Source: Methylophilaceae bacterium
GTDB lineage: Bacteria > Pseudomonadota > Gammaproteobacteria > Burkholderiales > Methylophilaceae
Length of the DNA: 64,000 nucleotides
Assembly (NCBI GenBank): GCA_905339275.1
Contig: CAJPFK010000001.1
Span: forward strand, 186,001 to 250,000
Direction: 5' to 3'
In this document: piece after piece, positions 16,927 through 25,993 of the stretch
Layout: every line of letters starts with the position of its first letter
Position numbering within the stretch: position 1 is the stretch's first letter
Notes under the pieces: generated by a model
The model's input: only the letters and a program-made list of their open reading frames with translations
The model's database searches: none
Told to the model about the DNA's origin: nothing
Made by a program: the position numbers and the translations under genes

Positions 16927-18549
16927 ATGTCGGGGTTTTTTTCCAAAGAGAGAATCATTGCAGGTCCGGGTTTTAATCGCTGGCTGGTGCCGCCGGCGGC
17001 ACTGGCGATTCATCTGTCTATCGGTATGGCGTATGGGTTCAGCGTCTTCTGGCTGCCGTTATCCAAAGCGATCGGCATCGATGCGCCTTTGGCCTGCGGT
17101 GAAGATGTCGGTTTCCTGGCGCGTTTGTTCGTTACTGACTGCGATTGGAAAGTCAGCGACTTGGGCTGGATGTTTACCCTGTTTTTCGTTTTGCTCGGCA
17201 CCTCTGCTGCAGTGTTCGGGCACTGGCTGGAACATGCCGGGCCGCGCAAGGCCGGTGCCGTTGCCGCGGTATGCTGGGGCGGCGGGCTGCTGCTGAGTGC
17301 ATTTGGCGTTTACAGCCATCAACTCTGGCTGATGCTGCTCGGGTCGGGCATCATCGGCGGTATCGGTCTTGGTCTCGGTTATATCTCGCCGGTATCCACG
17401 CTCATCAAATGGTTCCCGGACCGTCGCGGCATGGCGACCGGCATGGCCATCATGGGCTTCGGCGGCGGGGCGATGATTGGTGCGCCGTTGGCCAATACCT
17501 TGATGAATTTCTATGCAACCCCAACCTCTGTCGGTGTCTGGCAGACTTTTGCCACCATGGGGGTGCTTTACTTCATCGCCATGATGATCGGGGCGCTGGG
17601 TTACCGCGTACCGCCGTCCGGCTGGAAGCCGGAGGGCTGGACGCCCCCTGCCGGCAACGGCAACGCAATGATTACGAATCGTCACGTGCATGTGAATGAG
17701 GCGCACAAAACCCCGCAGTTCTGGCTGTTATGGGCGGTGTTATGCCTGAACGTAAGCGCCGGTATCGGCGTGATCGGGATGGCATCCCCGATGTTGCAGG
17801 AGGTGTTCGGTGGTGTGCTGATTGGCGTGAGCGGGAGGCTGAGCGAGCTCTCCGGCGATCAATTGATCCAGGTGGCTGCGATTGGCGCAGGCTTTGCCGG
17901 CCTGTTGTCTTTCTTTAATATTCTCGGCCGGATCGGCTGGGCTTCTTCTTCCGATTATCTCGGGCGCAAGCTAACTTATATCATCTTCTTTGCGCTGGGC
18001 TTCCTGCTTTATGTCTCGTCGCCCTGGGCCGGCAGCATTGGCAATGTTGCCCTGTTTGCCGGTATTTTCTGCGTGATTCTGACCATGTACGGCGGCGGAT
18101 TCGCGACCATTCCCGCTTATCTGGCGGATATCTTCGGCACGCAGCATGTGGGCGCGATTCATGGCCGGCTGCTCACCGCCTGGGCGACCGCCGGTATTCT
18201 CGGGCCTGTCATCGTCAATTACATGCGTGACTACCAGCTCGACCACGGCGTGCCCGCAAACGAGGCCTATAACGTGATTATGTATATGCTGGCCGCTTTA
18301 TTGCTGGTGGGCCTGGTCTGCAACCTGCTCGTGCGCCCGGTGGCAGACAAGCACTACATGACCGATGCCGAACTGGAGGCCGAGCGCAAGGTTTCCCATG
18401 AGAAATCCGCCTCTGCCGAGGCCGCCAGACAGAACGGTAGCGGTAGCAGCCATCCGGTTCTGGCGACGATTGCCTGGATAGCAGTCGGCATCCCCATCAG
18501 CTACGGTATCTGGAGCACATTGCAGAAAGCCTGGATACTTTTCCACTAG
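16927..18549 (+). CDS. OFA-family MFS transporter (oxalate/formate antiporter-like)
   Basis: The 540-aa protein has about 12 membrane helices and features of the OFA subfamily: the N-terminal block RWLVPPAALAIHLSIGMAYG, an extracytoplasmic insertion with two cysteines (about 60-80), and WFPDRRGMATGMAIMGFGGG after helix 5. Substrates of the family are small carboxylates such as oxalate, formate, pyruvate or lactate; the substrate here is unknown. ATG 16927 follows TTGGAGAGG; an in-frame upstream ATG at 16822 would add a tail unlike the family. It is adjacent to and divergent from phoB. Confidence 0.85.
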   Translation: MSGFFSKERIIAGPGFNRWLVPPAALAIHLSIGMAYGFSVFWLPLSKAIGIDAPLACGEDVGFLARLFVTDCDWKVSDLGWMFTLFFVLLGTSAAVFGHWLEHAGPRKAGAVAAVCWGGGLLLSAFGVYSHQLWLMLLGSGIIGGIGLGLGYISPVSTLIKWFPDRRGMATGMAIMGFGGGAMIGAPLANTLMNFYATPTSVGVWQTFATMGVLYFIAMMIGALGYRVPPSGWKPEGWTPPAGNGNAMITNRHVHVNEAHKTPQFWLLWAVLCLNVSAGIGVIGMASPMLQEVFGGVLIGVSGRLSELSGDQLIQVAAIGAGFAGLLSFFNILGRIGWASSSDYLGRKLTYIIFFALGFLLYVSSPWAGSIGNVALFAGIFCVILTMYGGGFATIPAYLADIFGTQHVGAIHGRLLTAWATAGILGPVIVNYMRDYQLDHGVPANEAYNVIMYMLAALLLVGLVCNLLVRPVADKHYMTDAELEAERKVSHEKSASAEAARQNGSGSSHPVLATIAWIAVGIPISYGIWSTLQKAWILFH

Positions 18550-18567
18550 CGCGGTGTGACCATATTC

Positions 18568-19143
18568 ATGCATCGTTGCGCCTGGCCCAGGACCCCGCTG
18601 GATATCGATTACCACGATAACGAATGGGGTGTGCCGGTGCATGACGATCACAAACTGTTCGAGTTCCTGACCCTGGAAGGCGCGCAGGCCGGGCTGAGCT
18701 GGCACACCATCCTGCAGAAACGGCCTCGATACCGCGAAGTATTTGATGCATTCGACCCGGAAAAGGTCGCGCTTTATGACGATGCCAGGGTTGCCGAGTT
18801 GCTTGGCGACGCGGGCATCGTTCGCAATCGCTTGAAAATTGCGGCTGCCATTAACAATGCGCGTCGCTTTTTGCAGGTACAGTCCGAGTTCGGCAGTTTC
18901 GATGCCTATCTGTGGCGGTTTGTCGATGGCCGCCCGATCGTAAACCAGTGGCGTGCGCACACTGAAATTCCCGCAAAAACACCATGCTCGGATGCCCTGT
19001 CCAAAGACTTGGGCAAACGTGGCTTCAAGTTTGTCGGTTCTACCATTTGCTACGCCATGATGCAGGCCATCGGCATGGTCAACGACCATACCGTGGATTG
19101 CTATCGGCATGCAGAGCTTGTTCAGCGCTGGCCCGTCAATTAG
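18568..19143 (+). CDS. tag: DNA-3-methyladenine glycosylase I
   Basis: The enzyme excises 3-methyladenine from alkylated DNA. The family opening MHRCAWP...YHDNEWGVP is present, with the zinc-binding Cys and His near both ends (Cys4; H-C-Y-R-H near the C-terminus). The substrate-pocket segment EGAQAGLSW and the C-terminal VGSTICYAMMQAIGMVNDHTVDC also fit Tag. ATG 18568 gives the usual N-terminus; an in-frame GTG at 18556 is possible. It starts 18 bp after the transporter gene. Confidence 0.93.
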   Translation: MHRCAWPRTPLDIDYHDNEWGVPVHDDHKLFEFLTLEGAQAGLSWHTILQKRPRYREVFDAFDPEKVALYDDARVAELLGDAGIVRNRLKIAAAINNARRFLQVQSEFGSFDAYLWRFVDGRPIVNQWRAHTEIPAKTPCSDALSKDLGKRGFKFVGSTICYAMMQAIGMVNDHTVDCYRHAELVQRWPVN

Positions 19144-19240
19144 CAAAGCAACAAGCGGTTGATTATTTTATAATCACGCTATTTCCAATTCGTGACCCGG
19201 CATCTGGTATGCCAGCACAATCAAAGCAGAAGAGGTTCGT

Positions 19241-19690
19241 GTGAAAGAGATAGAAATCAATCTGGATGGCAAGGGGATGCAAATCGGTATCGTCCTGTCG
19301 CGTTTCAACAGTGATATCGGGGATGGCTTGCTGTCCGCATGCAAGGCCGAACTCATCAAGCTGGGCGTGGCGGAAGATGCGATTACCGTCGCAACCGTAC
19401 CCGGCGCGCTGGAAAGTCCCCTGGTGCTCCACTACATGGCGGATACGAAAAAATATGATGCCCTGATCGCACTTGGCGCGATTATTCGCGGCGAAACCTA
19501 TCATTTCGAAATCGTTTCCAATGAATCGGCGAGGGGTATCACCGAAGTGCAGCTGAATACGGGCATTCCTGTTGCCAATGCAATATTGACGACGGAAGAT
19601 GATGATCAGGCCCTTGCGCGCATGTCGATCAAAGGCGCAGAGGCGGCGGCGGTTGCAATTGAAATGGTGAACCTGTTGAAACAGCTATGA
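19241..19690 (+). CDS. ribH: 6,7-dimethyl-8-ribityllumazine synthase
   Basis: RibH condenses 5-amino-6-ribitylaminouracil with 3,4-dihydroxy-2-butanone 4-phosphate in riboflavin synthesis. The 149-aa product has the conserved segments [37 protein letters not shown] (catalytic His) and [18 protein letters not shown]. The start is GTG after AAGAGG. Its stop overlaps the nusB start (ATGA), the common ribH-nusB pairing. No FMN riboswitch is visible in front of it. Confidence 0.96.
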   Translation: MKEIEINLDGKGMQIGIVLSRFNSDIGDGLLSACKAELIKLGVAEDAITVATVPGALESPLVLHYMADTKKYDALIALGAIIRGETYHFEIVSNESARGITEVQLNTGIPVANAILTTEDDDQALARMSIKGAEAAAVAIEMVNLLKQL

Positions 19691-20163
19691 GCGCCCCAGA
19701 GAAAAAGCCAGCAGCCGTTAAAACGGCAAAAGCGGGCAGGAATCGCCGGAAATCGCGCGAACTGGCGTTGAAAGGTATCTATCAGGGCCTGATGAATCAA
19801 TCGGAATTGCGCACGATCCTGCGCGACCTGGCAGATGATCCCGATTTTCATCGGGCTGATGAACCCTTCTTCCGTCAATTGATTGAAGGCGTAGCCGAGC
19901 ATATGCCTGAGCTTGACCATCGTATTTCCAGCTTCCTGGATCGTACGGTTGCCGAGTTGAGCCCGATTGAACATGCAATTCTGTGCCTTTCGGCTTACGA
20001 GCTGATTCACGACCTGAGCGTTCCCTACCGTGTGGTCATCAACGAAGGCGTTGAACTGGCCAAGCTTTACGGCGGTACCGATGGCCACAAATACGTCAAT
20101 GGCGTGCTGGACAAGCTCGCCGCAGAAGCCCGTCCGGGCGAAATCAAGTCACTCTCCAGGTGA
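19687..20163 (+). CDS. nusB: transcription antitermination factor NusB
   Basis: NusB binds boxA RNA with NusE (S10) in rRNA antitermination. After a basic N-terminal extension (about 20 residues), the 158-aa protein has the NusB fold signatures [43 protein letters not shown] (spread over about 98-130) and [11 protein letters not shown]. It overlaps ribH by 4 bp, so the two are translationally coupled. Confidence 0.95.
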   Translation: MSAPEKKPAAVKTAKAGRNRRKSRELALKGIYQGLMNQSELRTILRDLADDPDFHRADEPFFRQLIEGVAEHMPELDHRISSFLDRTVAELSPIEHAILCLSAYELIHDLSVPYRVVINEGVELAKLYGGTDGHKYVNGVLDKLAAEARPGEIKSLSR

Positions 20164-20262
20164 TTCCCTGAGGCGGATGTGCCGGGAAACTGGCGCATCT
20201 CGGCCTTTTCTTGTTTTTGACTTCTTTTTTTAAAAAAACACATGTAATATCAGGGTGGTAGG

Positions 20263-20283
20263 GGTTAATTGTAATAATTAACC
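20263..20283. promoter_or_regulatory. inverted repeat upstream of the FHA / HD-GYP cluster
   Basis: GGTTAATT (20263-20270) and AATTAACC (20276-20283) flank 5 bp. The region between nusB and the FHA gene (290 bp) is otherwise A+T-rich and holds no gene. The repeat could be an operator; no protein is implied. Confidence 0.35.
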
Positions 20284-20453
20284 GCAACTATAGGCTGTAA
20301 CATTGGGATATCTTGTGAAAGATTCTCCAATCATTGCTGCGCCATTTTGATGGCTGGGTGAATTGTGAATCCAGGCGGGGTATTGAAACCATTTGCTGCT
20401 GGGCGCAGCGGACATGGCAGCTTTTTAGAGTGGCTCAGATAGCAGGATTGAAC

Positions 20454-21125
20454 ATGGCTAAGCTTATTTATACCCTGGAGGATACTGTCCTCGGCGAATA
20501 TCCGCTCGATAAGGAGCGTGTGACCATTGGCCGTCGCCCAGGCAATGACATTCATGTAGACAATCTGGCTATCAGTGGCGAGCATGCCGTCATTACCAAT
20601 ATCGGCAAGGACTCCTTCTTTGAGGACCTGGGCAGCACCAACGGCACGCTGATCAACGGCAAACCGGTGCAAAGGTATGTATTGCAGCATGGGGATGTGA
20701 TCGAGCTAGGGAAATGCAAGCTCAAATACATCAGCCAACCTGTCGGGCTTGCGGCATCAGGCGGCACCCAAACGGATTTCGGGACAACCTCTGCTGCTGC
20801 CGAGCCTTTGCCGGCGAGAGCCTCAAGCCAGGAAGCCGGCCGAGCTCCGTATCGGCCGGCCGTGACCAAGTTGCAGGTATTGAATGGTCCGGGTACCGGC
20901 AGGGAACTTGTGCTGACCAGGACATTGACCACGCTGGGCAGGCCGGGTGTCCAGGTGGCCGTCATTACCAGGCGTCCGCAAGGCTATTTCCTCACGCATG
21001 TCGAGGGCAAGGGTTTCCCCAGCATTAACGGTACTTCAATCGGTGCCCAGGCGCGGCTGCTAAAAGACCGCGACACGCTGGAACTGGCTGGAATCAGGAT
21101 GCAGTTTTACTTTGCACCGGATTAG
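20454..21125 (+). CDS. FHA-domain protein with two FHA-like domains
   Basis: The N-terminal forkhead-associated domain (about 1-95) has the phosphothreonine-binding residues in TIGRRPGNDIHV, SGEHAVI and GSTNGTLING. After a variable linker a second, more divergent FHA-like domain (about 137-223) ends in FPSINGTSIG and DTLELAGIRMQFYF. FHA domains bind phospho-Thr peptides, so a Ser/Thr kinase partner is expected somewhere, but none is nearby. ATG 20454 gives the normal FHA N-terminus. It lies 49 bp before the HD-GYP gene and is probably cotranscribed. Confidence 0.85.
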   Translation: MAKLIYTLEDTVLGEYPLDKERVTIGRRPGNDIHVDNLAISGEHAVITNIGKDSFFEDLGSTNGTLINGKPVQRYVLQHGDVIELGKCKLKYISQPVGLAASGGTQTDFGTTSAAAEPLPARASSQEAGRAPYRPAVTKLQVLNGPGTGRELVLTRTLTTLGRPGVQVAVITRRPQGYFLTHVEGKGFPSINGTSIGAQARLLKDRDTLELAGIRMQFYFAPD

Positions 21126-21174
21126 GCCCTGAATGCTGCAGAATTGATTGGAAAGGGTTTGGGAATTCGAAGAA

Positions 21175-22812
21175 ATGTCTGAATATGAAAAATTGCTGCA
21201 ACGTCTGGAACGCCTGAATGAGATCGGGGTTGCACTCTCGGCAGGGCGTGATAACCAGTGCTTGCTGGAAATGATTCTGCAAGGCGCACGCGAGATTACC
21301 AATGCCGATGGCGGCACCCTGTATAGCGTTAGCGATGATCACCGCCTGAAATTTGAAATCATGCAGAACCTCAGCCTGGATATATCCCTGGGCGGCAGCA
21401 CCGGCAAGGAGGTGCCCTTTCCGCCGTTACCGCTCTACCTCGAGGATGGCTCGCCCAATGTGAACATGGTGGCGGCGTATACCGTGCTGAATGAATGCAC
21501 GGTGAACATCAGGGATGCTTACGAGGAGGTCGGCTTCGATTTTTCCGGGACGCGAAAATTTGATGCGCAGACCGGTTACCGCTCGAAATCTTTTCTGACG
21601 ATCCCGATGAAGAATCACCAGAACGAAATCATCGGTGTACTGCAACTGATCAATGCAATCAATCCTGACAACGGAGAGATCATTGCATTCTCCCAGGAAA
21701 ACCAGCGCCTGGTTGAGTCGCTGGCATCCCAGGCCGCGGTTGCGTTGACCAACCACAGCCTGATTGACGGGTTGAAGAAGCTGTTTGAGTCCTTCATAGA
21801 GTTGATCGCGGACGCGATTGACGAAAAATCCCCTTATACCGGCGGGCATTGCAGGCGCGTTCCCGAGTTGACCATGATGCTGGCGGAAGAGGCCATCAGG
21901 ACCCGGATCGGCCCGCTCAAGGATTTTTCACTCACGGAAAAGGAAGTTTACGAGCTGAAAATTGCCGCATGGCTGCATGATTGCGGCAAGGTCACGACGC
22001 CCGAGGCAGTAATGGATAAGCCGACCAAATTATCCACTATCTACGATCGTATCCATCTGATTGCACAACGTTTCGAGTTGCTGAAGAAGCAGGCGGAGTG
22101 CGACATGTTGCGCAAGCAGCTGAAAGCGGCAAAAGCCGGTAAAAGCCTGGACCCGGCCAAGCTGGAAATCCAGTTGCAGGCGCTTTGTCATGAATGGGAT
22201 GAAGATCTTGAGTTTTTACGCACCACCAATCTCGGCAGCGAAACCATGGCGCCGGAAGACCAACGGCGGGTGAGGGCCATCGCTGGTTATTCCTTTCTGG
22301 ATAAACACGGCAAGGCCATCCCTTTTCTTACCGCAGATGAAGTCTACAACCTCAATATCGAGCATGGCACGCTGACCCCGGAAGAGCGGACGGTCATCAA
22401 TAATCATATCGTCGTCACCATCGGCATGCTCGAGTCGCTGCCTTATCCGAAAGACCTGAAGCGCGTGCCGGAGTATGCGGGCGGGCACCATGAGCGCATG
22501 GATGGCAAAGGCTATCCGCGTGGGCTGACGAGGGAGCAGATGTCGATCCCCGCGCGCGTGATGGGGATCGCCGATATCTTCGAGGCGCTGACTTCGCGCG
22601 ACCGGCCATACAAGAAAGCCAAAACACTGAGCGAGTCCTTGCAGATTCTTGGCAGGATGAAGCTGGATAACCACATCGATCCCGATCTGTTCGACCTGTT
22701 TGTCAGGGAGAAAATCTATTTGCGCTATGCGGAGAAATTCCTCGAGCGGGAACAGATAGACGAAGTCGATGAATCGAAAATACCCGGGTACCAATCCCTG
22801 ACTGCCCAATAA
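21175..22812 (+). CDS. GAF and HD-GYP domain protein (putative c-di-GMP phosphodiesterase)
   Basis: The 545-aa protein has an N-terminal GAF domain (about 10-200) and a C-terminal HD-GYP domain. The first metal motif is AAWLHDCGKV and the signature is HHERMDGKGYP, followed by IADIFEALTSRDRPYKKAK, so the catalytic residues look intact. A charged, partly coiled insertion of about 120 residues (roughly 290-410) separates the HD and GYP parts, which is longer than usual. Cytoplasmic turnover of cyclic di-GMP is inferred. The start ATG 21175 follows CGAAGA. Confidence 0.9.
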   Translation: MSEYEKLLQRLERLNEIGVALSAGRDNQCLLEMILQGAREITNADGGTLYSVSDDHRLKFEIMQNLSLDISLGGSTGKEVPFPPLPLYLEDGSPNVNMVAAYTVLNECTVNIRDAYEEVGFDFSGTRKFDAQTGYRSKSFLTIPMKNHQNEIIGVLQLINAINPDNGEIIAFSQENQRLVESLASQAAVALTNHSLIDGLKKLFESFIELIADAIDEKSPYTGGHCRRVPELTMMLAEEAIRTRIGPLKDFSLTEKEVYELKIAAWLHDCGKVTTPEAVMDKPTKLSTIYDRIHLIAQRFELLKKQAECDMLRKQLKAAKAGKSLDPAKLEIQLQALCHEWDEDLEFLRTTNLGSETMAPEDQRRVRAIAGYSFLDKHGKAIPFLTADEVYNLNIEHGTLTPEERTVINNHIVVTIGMLESLPYPKDLKRVPEYAGGHHERMDGKGYPRGLTREQMSIPARVMGIADIFEALTSRDRPYKKAKTLSESLQILGRMKLDNHIDPDLFDLFVREKIYLRYAEKFLEREQIDEVDESKIPGYQSLTAQ

Positions 22813-22832
22813 CACCGGAAAAGGAAACGGCA

Positions 22833-23393
22833 ATGAGCAAGGTACAGAAGATACTGCTGGCAATCACTGCATTCAACCTGGCGCTCGTCCAGCTTTTTCC
22901 GCCTTTCAGCGATTACACGGCTGCCAACCACGGCGCGGCGATATTTGCCGGATTCATTTTCGTATTTGCCGATACGGCATCCAGCGTGCAGGTAAACAGC
23001 AGTTTTCTCTTTCTTGAAGTTGCCGTGGTCCTGATCAATCTCAGTATTTTCTGGTTAATCACGACCATCAATCAAAGAAGTGAACCCGGGCGTGAAATCA
23101 GTCTTGCCAAAACGGCTGCATGGCTGGTCACGGTCAATCTGGCCGGCGTGTTCCTGTTCCCGCCGTATGAATATGTTTCGAATATGGCCCAATTCGCGAT
23201 TCCGACTTTCGAAGGCTTTTATTTTCTGTTCGCGCAGCCGGACAATCGGGTGCTGGCTGCCAATATCCTATATATGGAAGTTTTTCTGGTGCTGATCAAT
23301 GCCGGATTGATGCTGCTCGCTTTCAGAAACCTGCATGATGAAAAGACGGCAGATGCCGGGAGCCTGCATTTGATGCCCGCCACGGCCCGCTAG
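22833..23393 (+). CDS. membrane protein with internal duplication, unknown
   Basis: I do not recognise the family. The 186-aa protein has four hydrophobic helices in two related halves. Each half runs NLA-x-V-x-LFPP, then an F-GF-F-FA stretch, then a FLEV/YMEVFLVLIN helix (about 15-75 and 98-160). The ribosome-binding site is AAAAGGAAA. The gene starts 20 bp after the HD-GYP gene and may be a membrane partner for the FHA / HD-GYP signalling pair. Confidence 0.7.
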   Translation: MSKVQKILLAITAFNLALVQLFPPFSDYTAANHGAAIFAGFIFVFADTASSVQVNSSFLFLEVAVVLINLSIFWLITTINQRSEPGREISLAKTAAWLVTVNLAGVFLFPPYEYVSNMAQFAIPTFEGFYFLFAQPDNRVLAANILYMEVFLVLINAGLMLLAFRNLHDEKTADAGSLHLMPATAR

Positions 23394-23423
23394 CAACGGC
23401 TATGCAATGCCCGGAAATCCGGG

Positions 23424-24173
23424 TTAGTCGAGCAGAACAGGGCGGCAGCCCGTCGCATCGAGCTGCAGGCAACTGCCCTGCTCGTACCAGTCCCCCAGTA
23501 CCCAGCGCTGTATCCGGTGCCCGTCTACCTCGATGTCATGGACGTCAGGGCGATGGGTATGGCCGTGAATAAACAGTTCGGGATACGCATGTGCGCGCAA
23601 CAAGCCGGCTACGGCATCCGGATTGACATCCATGATGCTTTCGGCCTTGTAGGATTTCTCCTGTTCGCTGCGCGTTCTCAATGCTTCAATCTGGGCTTTG
23701 CGGACCTGCAACGGCTGAGCGAGAAAGCTGCGCTGCCAGTTTTCGTTGCGTACCTGTTGGCGGAACGCCTGGTAGGCACGGTCATCCGTGCATAAGGCAT
23801 CGCCGTGGCTGAGCAGTATGTGACGGCCATAAAGCGTCAGTTGGGCAGGGTCTGACAGCAGCGTAACCCGGGCTGCGCTGGAAAATCCCTGGCTAATCAG
23901 AAAGTCGCGGTTGCCATGTATGAAGAAGCACGGGATGCCTGCATCCGCAAGCGCCGCGAATGCCAGGACAACACGACGATGGTGCTCATCCCCGATTTCC
24001 TCATCGCCTGCCCAGTACTCGAACAGGTCGCCGAGCACGTACAGCGCATCGGCCCGGGTTGCCCGGTTCTCCATAAACCGGATGAACTGCTCCGTGATAG
24101 CCGGACGCGAACTGCAAAGATGCAAGTCGGAAATGAAGAGGGTATGGCCTGCTTCATTTCCTTTGGAGGACAT
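23424..24173 (-). CDS. lpxH: UDP-2,3-diacylglucosamine diphosphatase
   Basis: LpxH releases UMP from UDP-2,3-diacylglucosamine to give lipid X in lipid A synthesis, at the inner membrane. The calcineurin-like metal motifs are present: FISDLHL (near 14), GDLFEYWAGDE (near 50), HGNRDF (near 90) and HGHTHRPDVH (near 205). ATG 24173 is preferred; an in-frame TTG at 24182 is also possible. It is followed closely (15 nt) after the cyclophilin gene ppiB in the same direction, an arrangement common in betaproteobacteria. Confidence 0.93.
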   Translation of the reverse strand: MSSKGNEAGHTLFISDLHLCSSRPAITEQFIRFMENRATRADALYVLGDLFEYWAGDEEIGDEHHRRVVLAFAALADAGIPCFFIHGNRDFLISQGFSSAARVTLLSDPAQLTLYGRHILLSHGDALCTDDRAYQAFRQQVRNENWQRSFLAQPLQVRKAQIEALRTRSEQEKSYKAESIMDVNPDAVAGLLRAHAYPELFIHGHTHRPDVHDIEVDGHRIQRWVLGDWYEQGSCLQLDATGCRPVLLD

Positions 24174-24188
24174 CAGCGGCAAGCTGAA

Positions 24189-24680
24189 TCAGACGACTTC
24201 AGCACGTTCGATGACGACATTTTCCACTGGCACGTCCTGATGGCCGTTGCGATTGCCGGTTTTGACCTGCCTGATCTTGTCCACGACATCCGTGCCTTCA
24301 ACTACCTTGCCGAATACGCAGTAGCCCCAGCCCTGTGCGGTCGGTGAGGTGAAATTCAGGAAGTCGTTGTCATTGACGTTGATGAAGAACTGACTGCTGG
24401 CAGAGTCCGGATTGGGCGTGCGTGCCATGGCAATCGTATAGGTCTTGTTCTGCAGGCCGTTATCCGCTTCATTCTTGATGGGCGCGTTGGTTGGCTTCTG
24501 GCGCATGTCAGGCTCAAAACCGCCGCCCTGGATCATGAAGCCGTCAATTACACGATGAAAAATCGTGTTTGCATAAAAGCCGCTTTCAACATATTCGAGA
24601 AAGTTGGCGGTTGTCACCGGCGCTTTTTCGGCATCCAGTTCCAGGGTGATTGCACCAAAATTAGTGTGTAGTTTGACCAC
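24189..24680 (-). CDS. ppiB: cytoplasmic peptidyl-prolyl cis-trans isomerase (cyclophilin)
   Basis: The 163-aa cyclophilin has no signal peptide and shows the active-site segments [31 protein letters not shown] and [11 protein letters not shown]. It catalyses proline isomerisation during protein folding. The start is a GTG preceded by AGGAAA. It forms a probable ppiB-lpxH transcript. Confidence 0.94.
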   Translation of the reverse strand: MVKLHTNFGAITLELDAEKAPVTTANFLEYVESGFYANTIFHRVIDGFMIQGGGFEPDMRQKPTNAPIKNEADNGLQNKTYTIAMARTPNPDSASSQFFINVNDNDFLNFTSPTAQGWGYCVFGKVVEGTDVVDKIRQVKTGNRNGHQDVPVENVVIERAEVV

Positions 24681-24749
24681 GATTTTTCCTTGATTGAGAA
24701 TGGGTTTATTGGGTGTGACCGATCCGGAGTCGGCGCAATTTACGGATAA

Positions 24750-25970
24750 TCAGGCCGGACCTTCGTACATGATCTTCCAGCGGTTGTTTTCCAGCACCCA
24801 GTACTGGCGCTTGCGCATCCGGTTGTCCAGGTGGTTGCTCTTGAAAGACTGTTCAAAATTGACGACGGCCATTTCCTGCTTGCTATTGGGGTAACGCAGC
24901 ATGCTTACATTGGAGAGCCTGATTTCAACCTCGGGTTTGGCCGCCTGTACTTTGCGTTTGTGTTTTTCCCAGCCGTCGTAATCAGTGCTCTGGCTGAAAA
25001 AGTCCCTGGAGTAGTGCGAGAGATAGCGGTCGGTTGCCTGCGATTCCCAATCCCTACGCCAGGTTTCAAGCGCATTCGCCAGTGCTTCTTTCTGTTGCGA
25101 CACCTGATTGGCTTCCAGCCATTTCAGGTTGTTGTCGATGACAAACAACGTTCTGCCGCTCTGCAGGATAGGCATGATCGATTTGAGTTCCGGATTGGCC
25201 ATAACCAGGCAACCGTCGCTTGCCAGGGGCGGGCGGCTATAAGTGTCGCTTGGCGTGCCATGCAGCCAGATGCCGGAACCTTTTTTCCCCATGCGCCTGT
25301 CCCACTCATTCGGATAGTTGAGCGGATAGGCGATACCGCCGTAGAAATCGGGCAGTTCCTTGGTCAGCCTTGCCCCTGCGATATATATCCCGATCGGCGT
25401 GCGCTTGTCTCCTTCGACAAACTTGTCGCTGCCGTTTTTACCTACCGTCACATAATAATCGGCGACATAGACAGGCTTGCCATTGGCGTTGCGGTAAAGG
25501 TAAAGCCGGGATTTCCCGGTGTCGACCACCACCACATGCTGGTGATTTGCATCCAGTTGCCACAGGGGTTCCGGCAGGCCTCTCGGCTTCTGCTGGGCGA
25601 TGTGATGCTCAAGGCGCAGCCTGGCTTCCTGTTGAAAGTCGCGTATGGTGTCAGTGGTTTTGGCCGATGCGTTACCGAACGACTGAATCTGCTGCGCGCG
25701 AGCCATCAGCAAATCGCCGCGCACAAGGTGTGCCAGCTTGAAGTTGGGGGCTTTTTGCAGCAGTTGTTCGGTCGTTTCCAACGCCTGCTGGATTTTTCCC
25801 TGGGTAACTTCAATCAGGCTCTTGATCAGCAAATCCTCGATGTTGTTGGGGCCGAATGCGCCTCCTGCAAAGAACTCACCTGCATCGCTTTTATTGAGTG
25901 CAGTCGCATTCCACGGCAGCAACGCGCATACCAGGAGCGAGATTTGGAATACATGCTTGAATTTTTGCAT
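24750..25970 (-). CDS. periplasmic L,D-transpeptidase with C-terminal NTF2-like domain
   Basis: A signal peptide (1-23, MQKFKHVFQISLLVCALLPW...) is followed by a helical region, an L,D-transpeptidase (YkuD) domain with HGTPSDTYSRPPLASDGCLVM (catalytic Cys near 254), and a C-terminal SnoaL/NTF2-like domain of about 110 aa. The usual Arg after the catalytic Cys motif is replaced, as in YafK-like members. Activity on peptidoglycan, as 3-3 cross-linking or trimming, is inferred. The TPR gene upstream ends 23 bp before it and shares the C-terminal domain. Confidence 0.87.
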   Translation of the reverse strand: MQKFKHVFQISLLVCALLPWNATALNKSDAGEFFAGGAFGPNNIEDLLIKSLIEVTQGKIQQALETTEQLLQKAPNFKLAHLVRGDLLMARAQQIQSFGNASAKTTDTIRDFQQEARLRLEHHIAQQKPRGLPEPLWQLDANHQHVVVVDTGKSRLYLYRNANGKPVYVADYYVTVGKNGSDKFVEGDKRTPIGIYIAGARLTKELPDFYGGIAYPLNYPNEWDRRMGKKGSGIWLHGTPSDTYSRPPLASDGCLVMANPELKSIMPILQSGRTLFVIDNNLKWLEANQVSQQKEALANALETWRRDWESQATDRYLSHYSRDFFSQSTDYDGWEKHKRKVQAAKPEVEIRLSNVSMLRYPNSKQEMAVVNFEQSFKSNHLDNRMRKRQYWVLENNRWKIMYEGPA

Positions 25971-25993
25971 TGGATATTTGAGTTTCCTGCTAC

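Noticed and set aside
19144..19240. FMN riboswitch before ribH
   Set aside because: The interval is under 100 bp and lacks the conserved RFN-element blocks.
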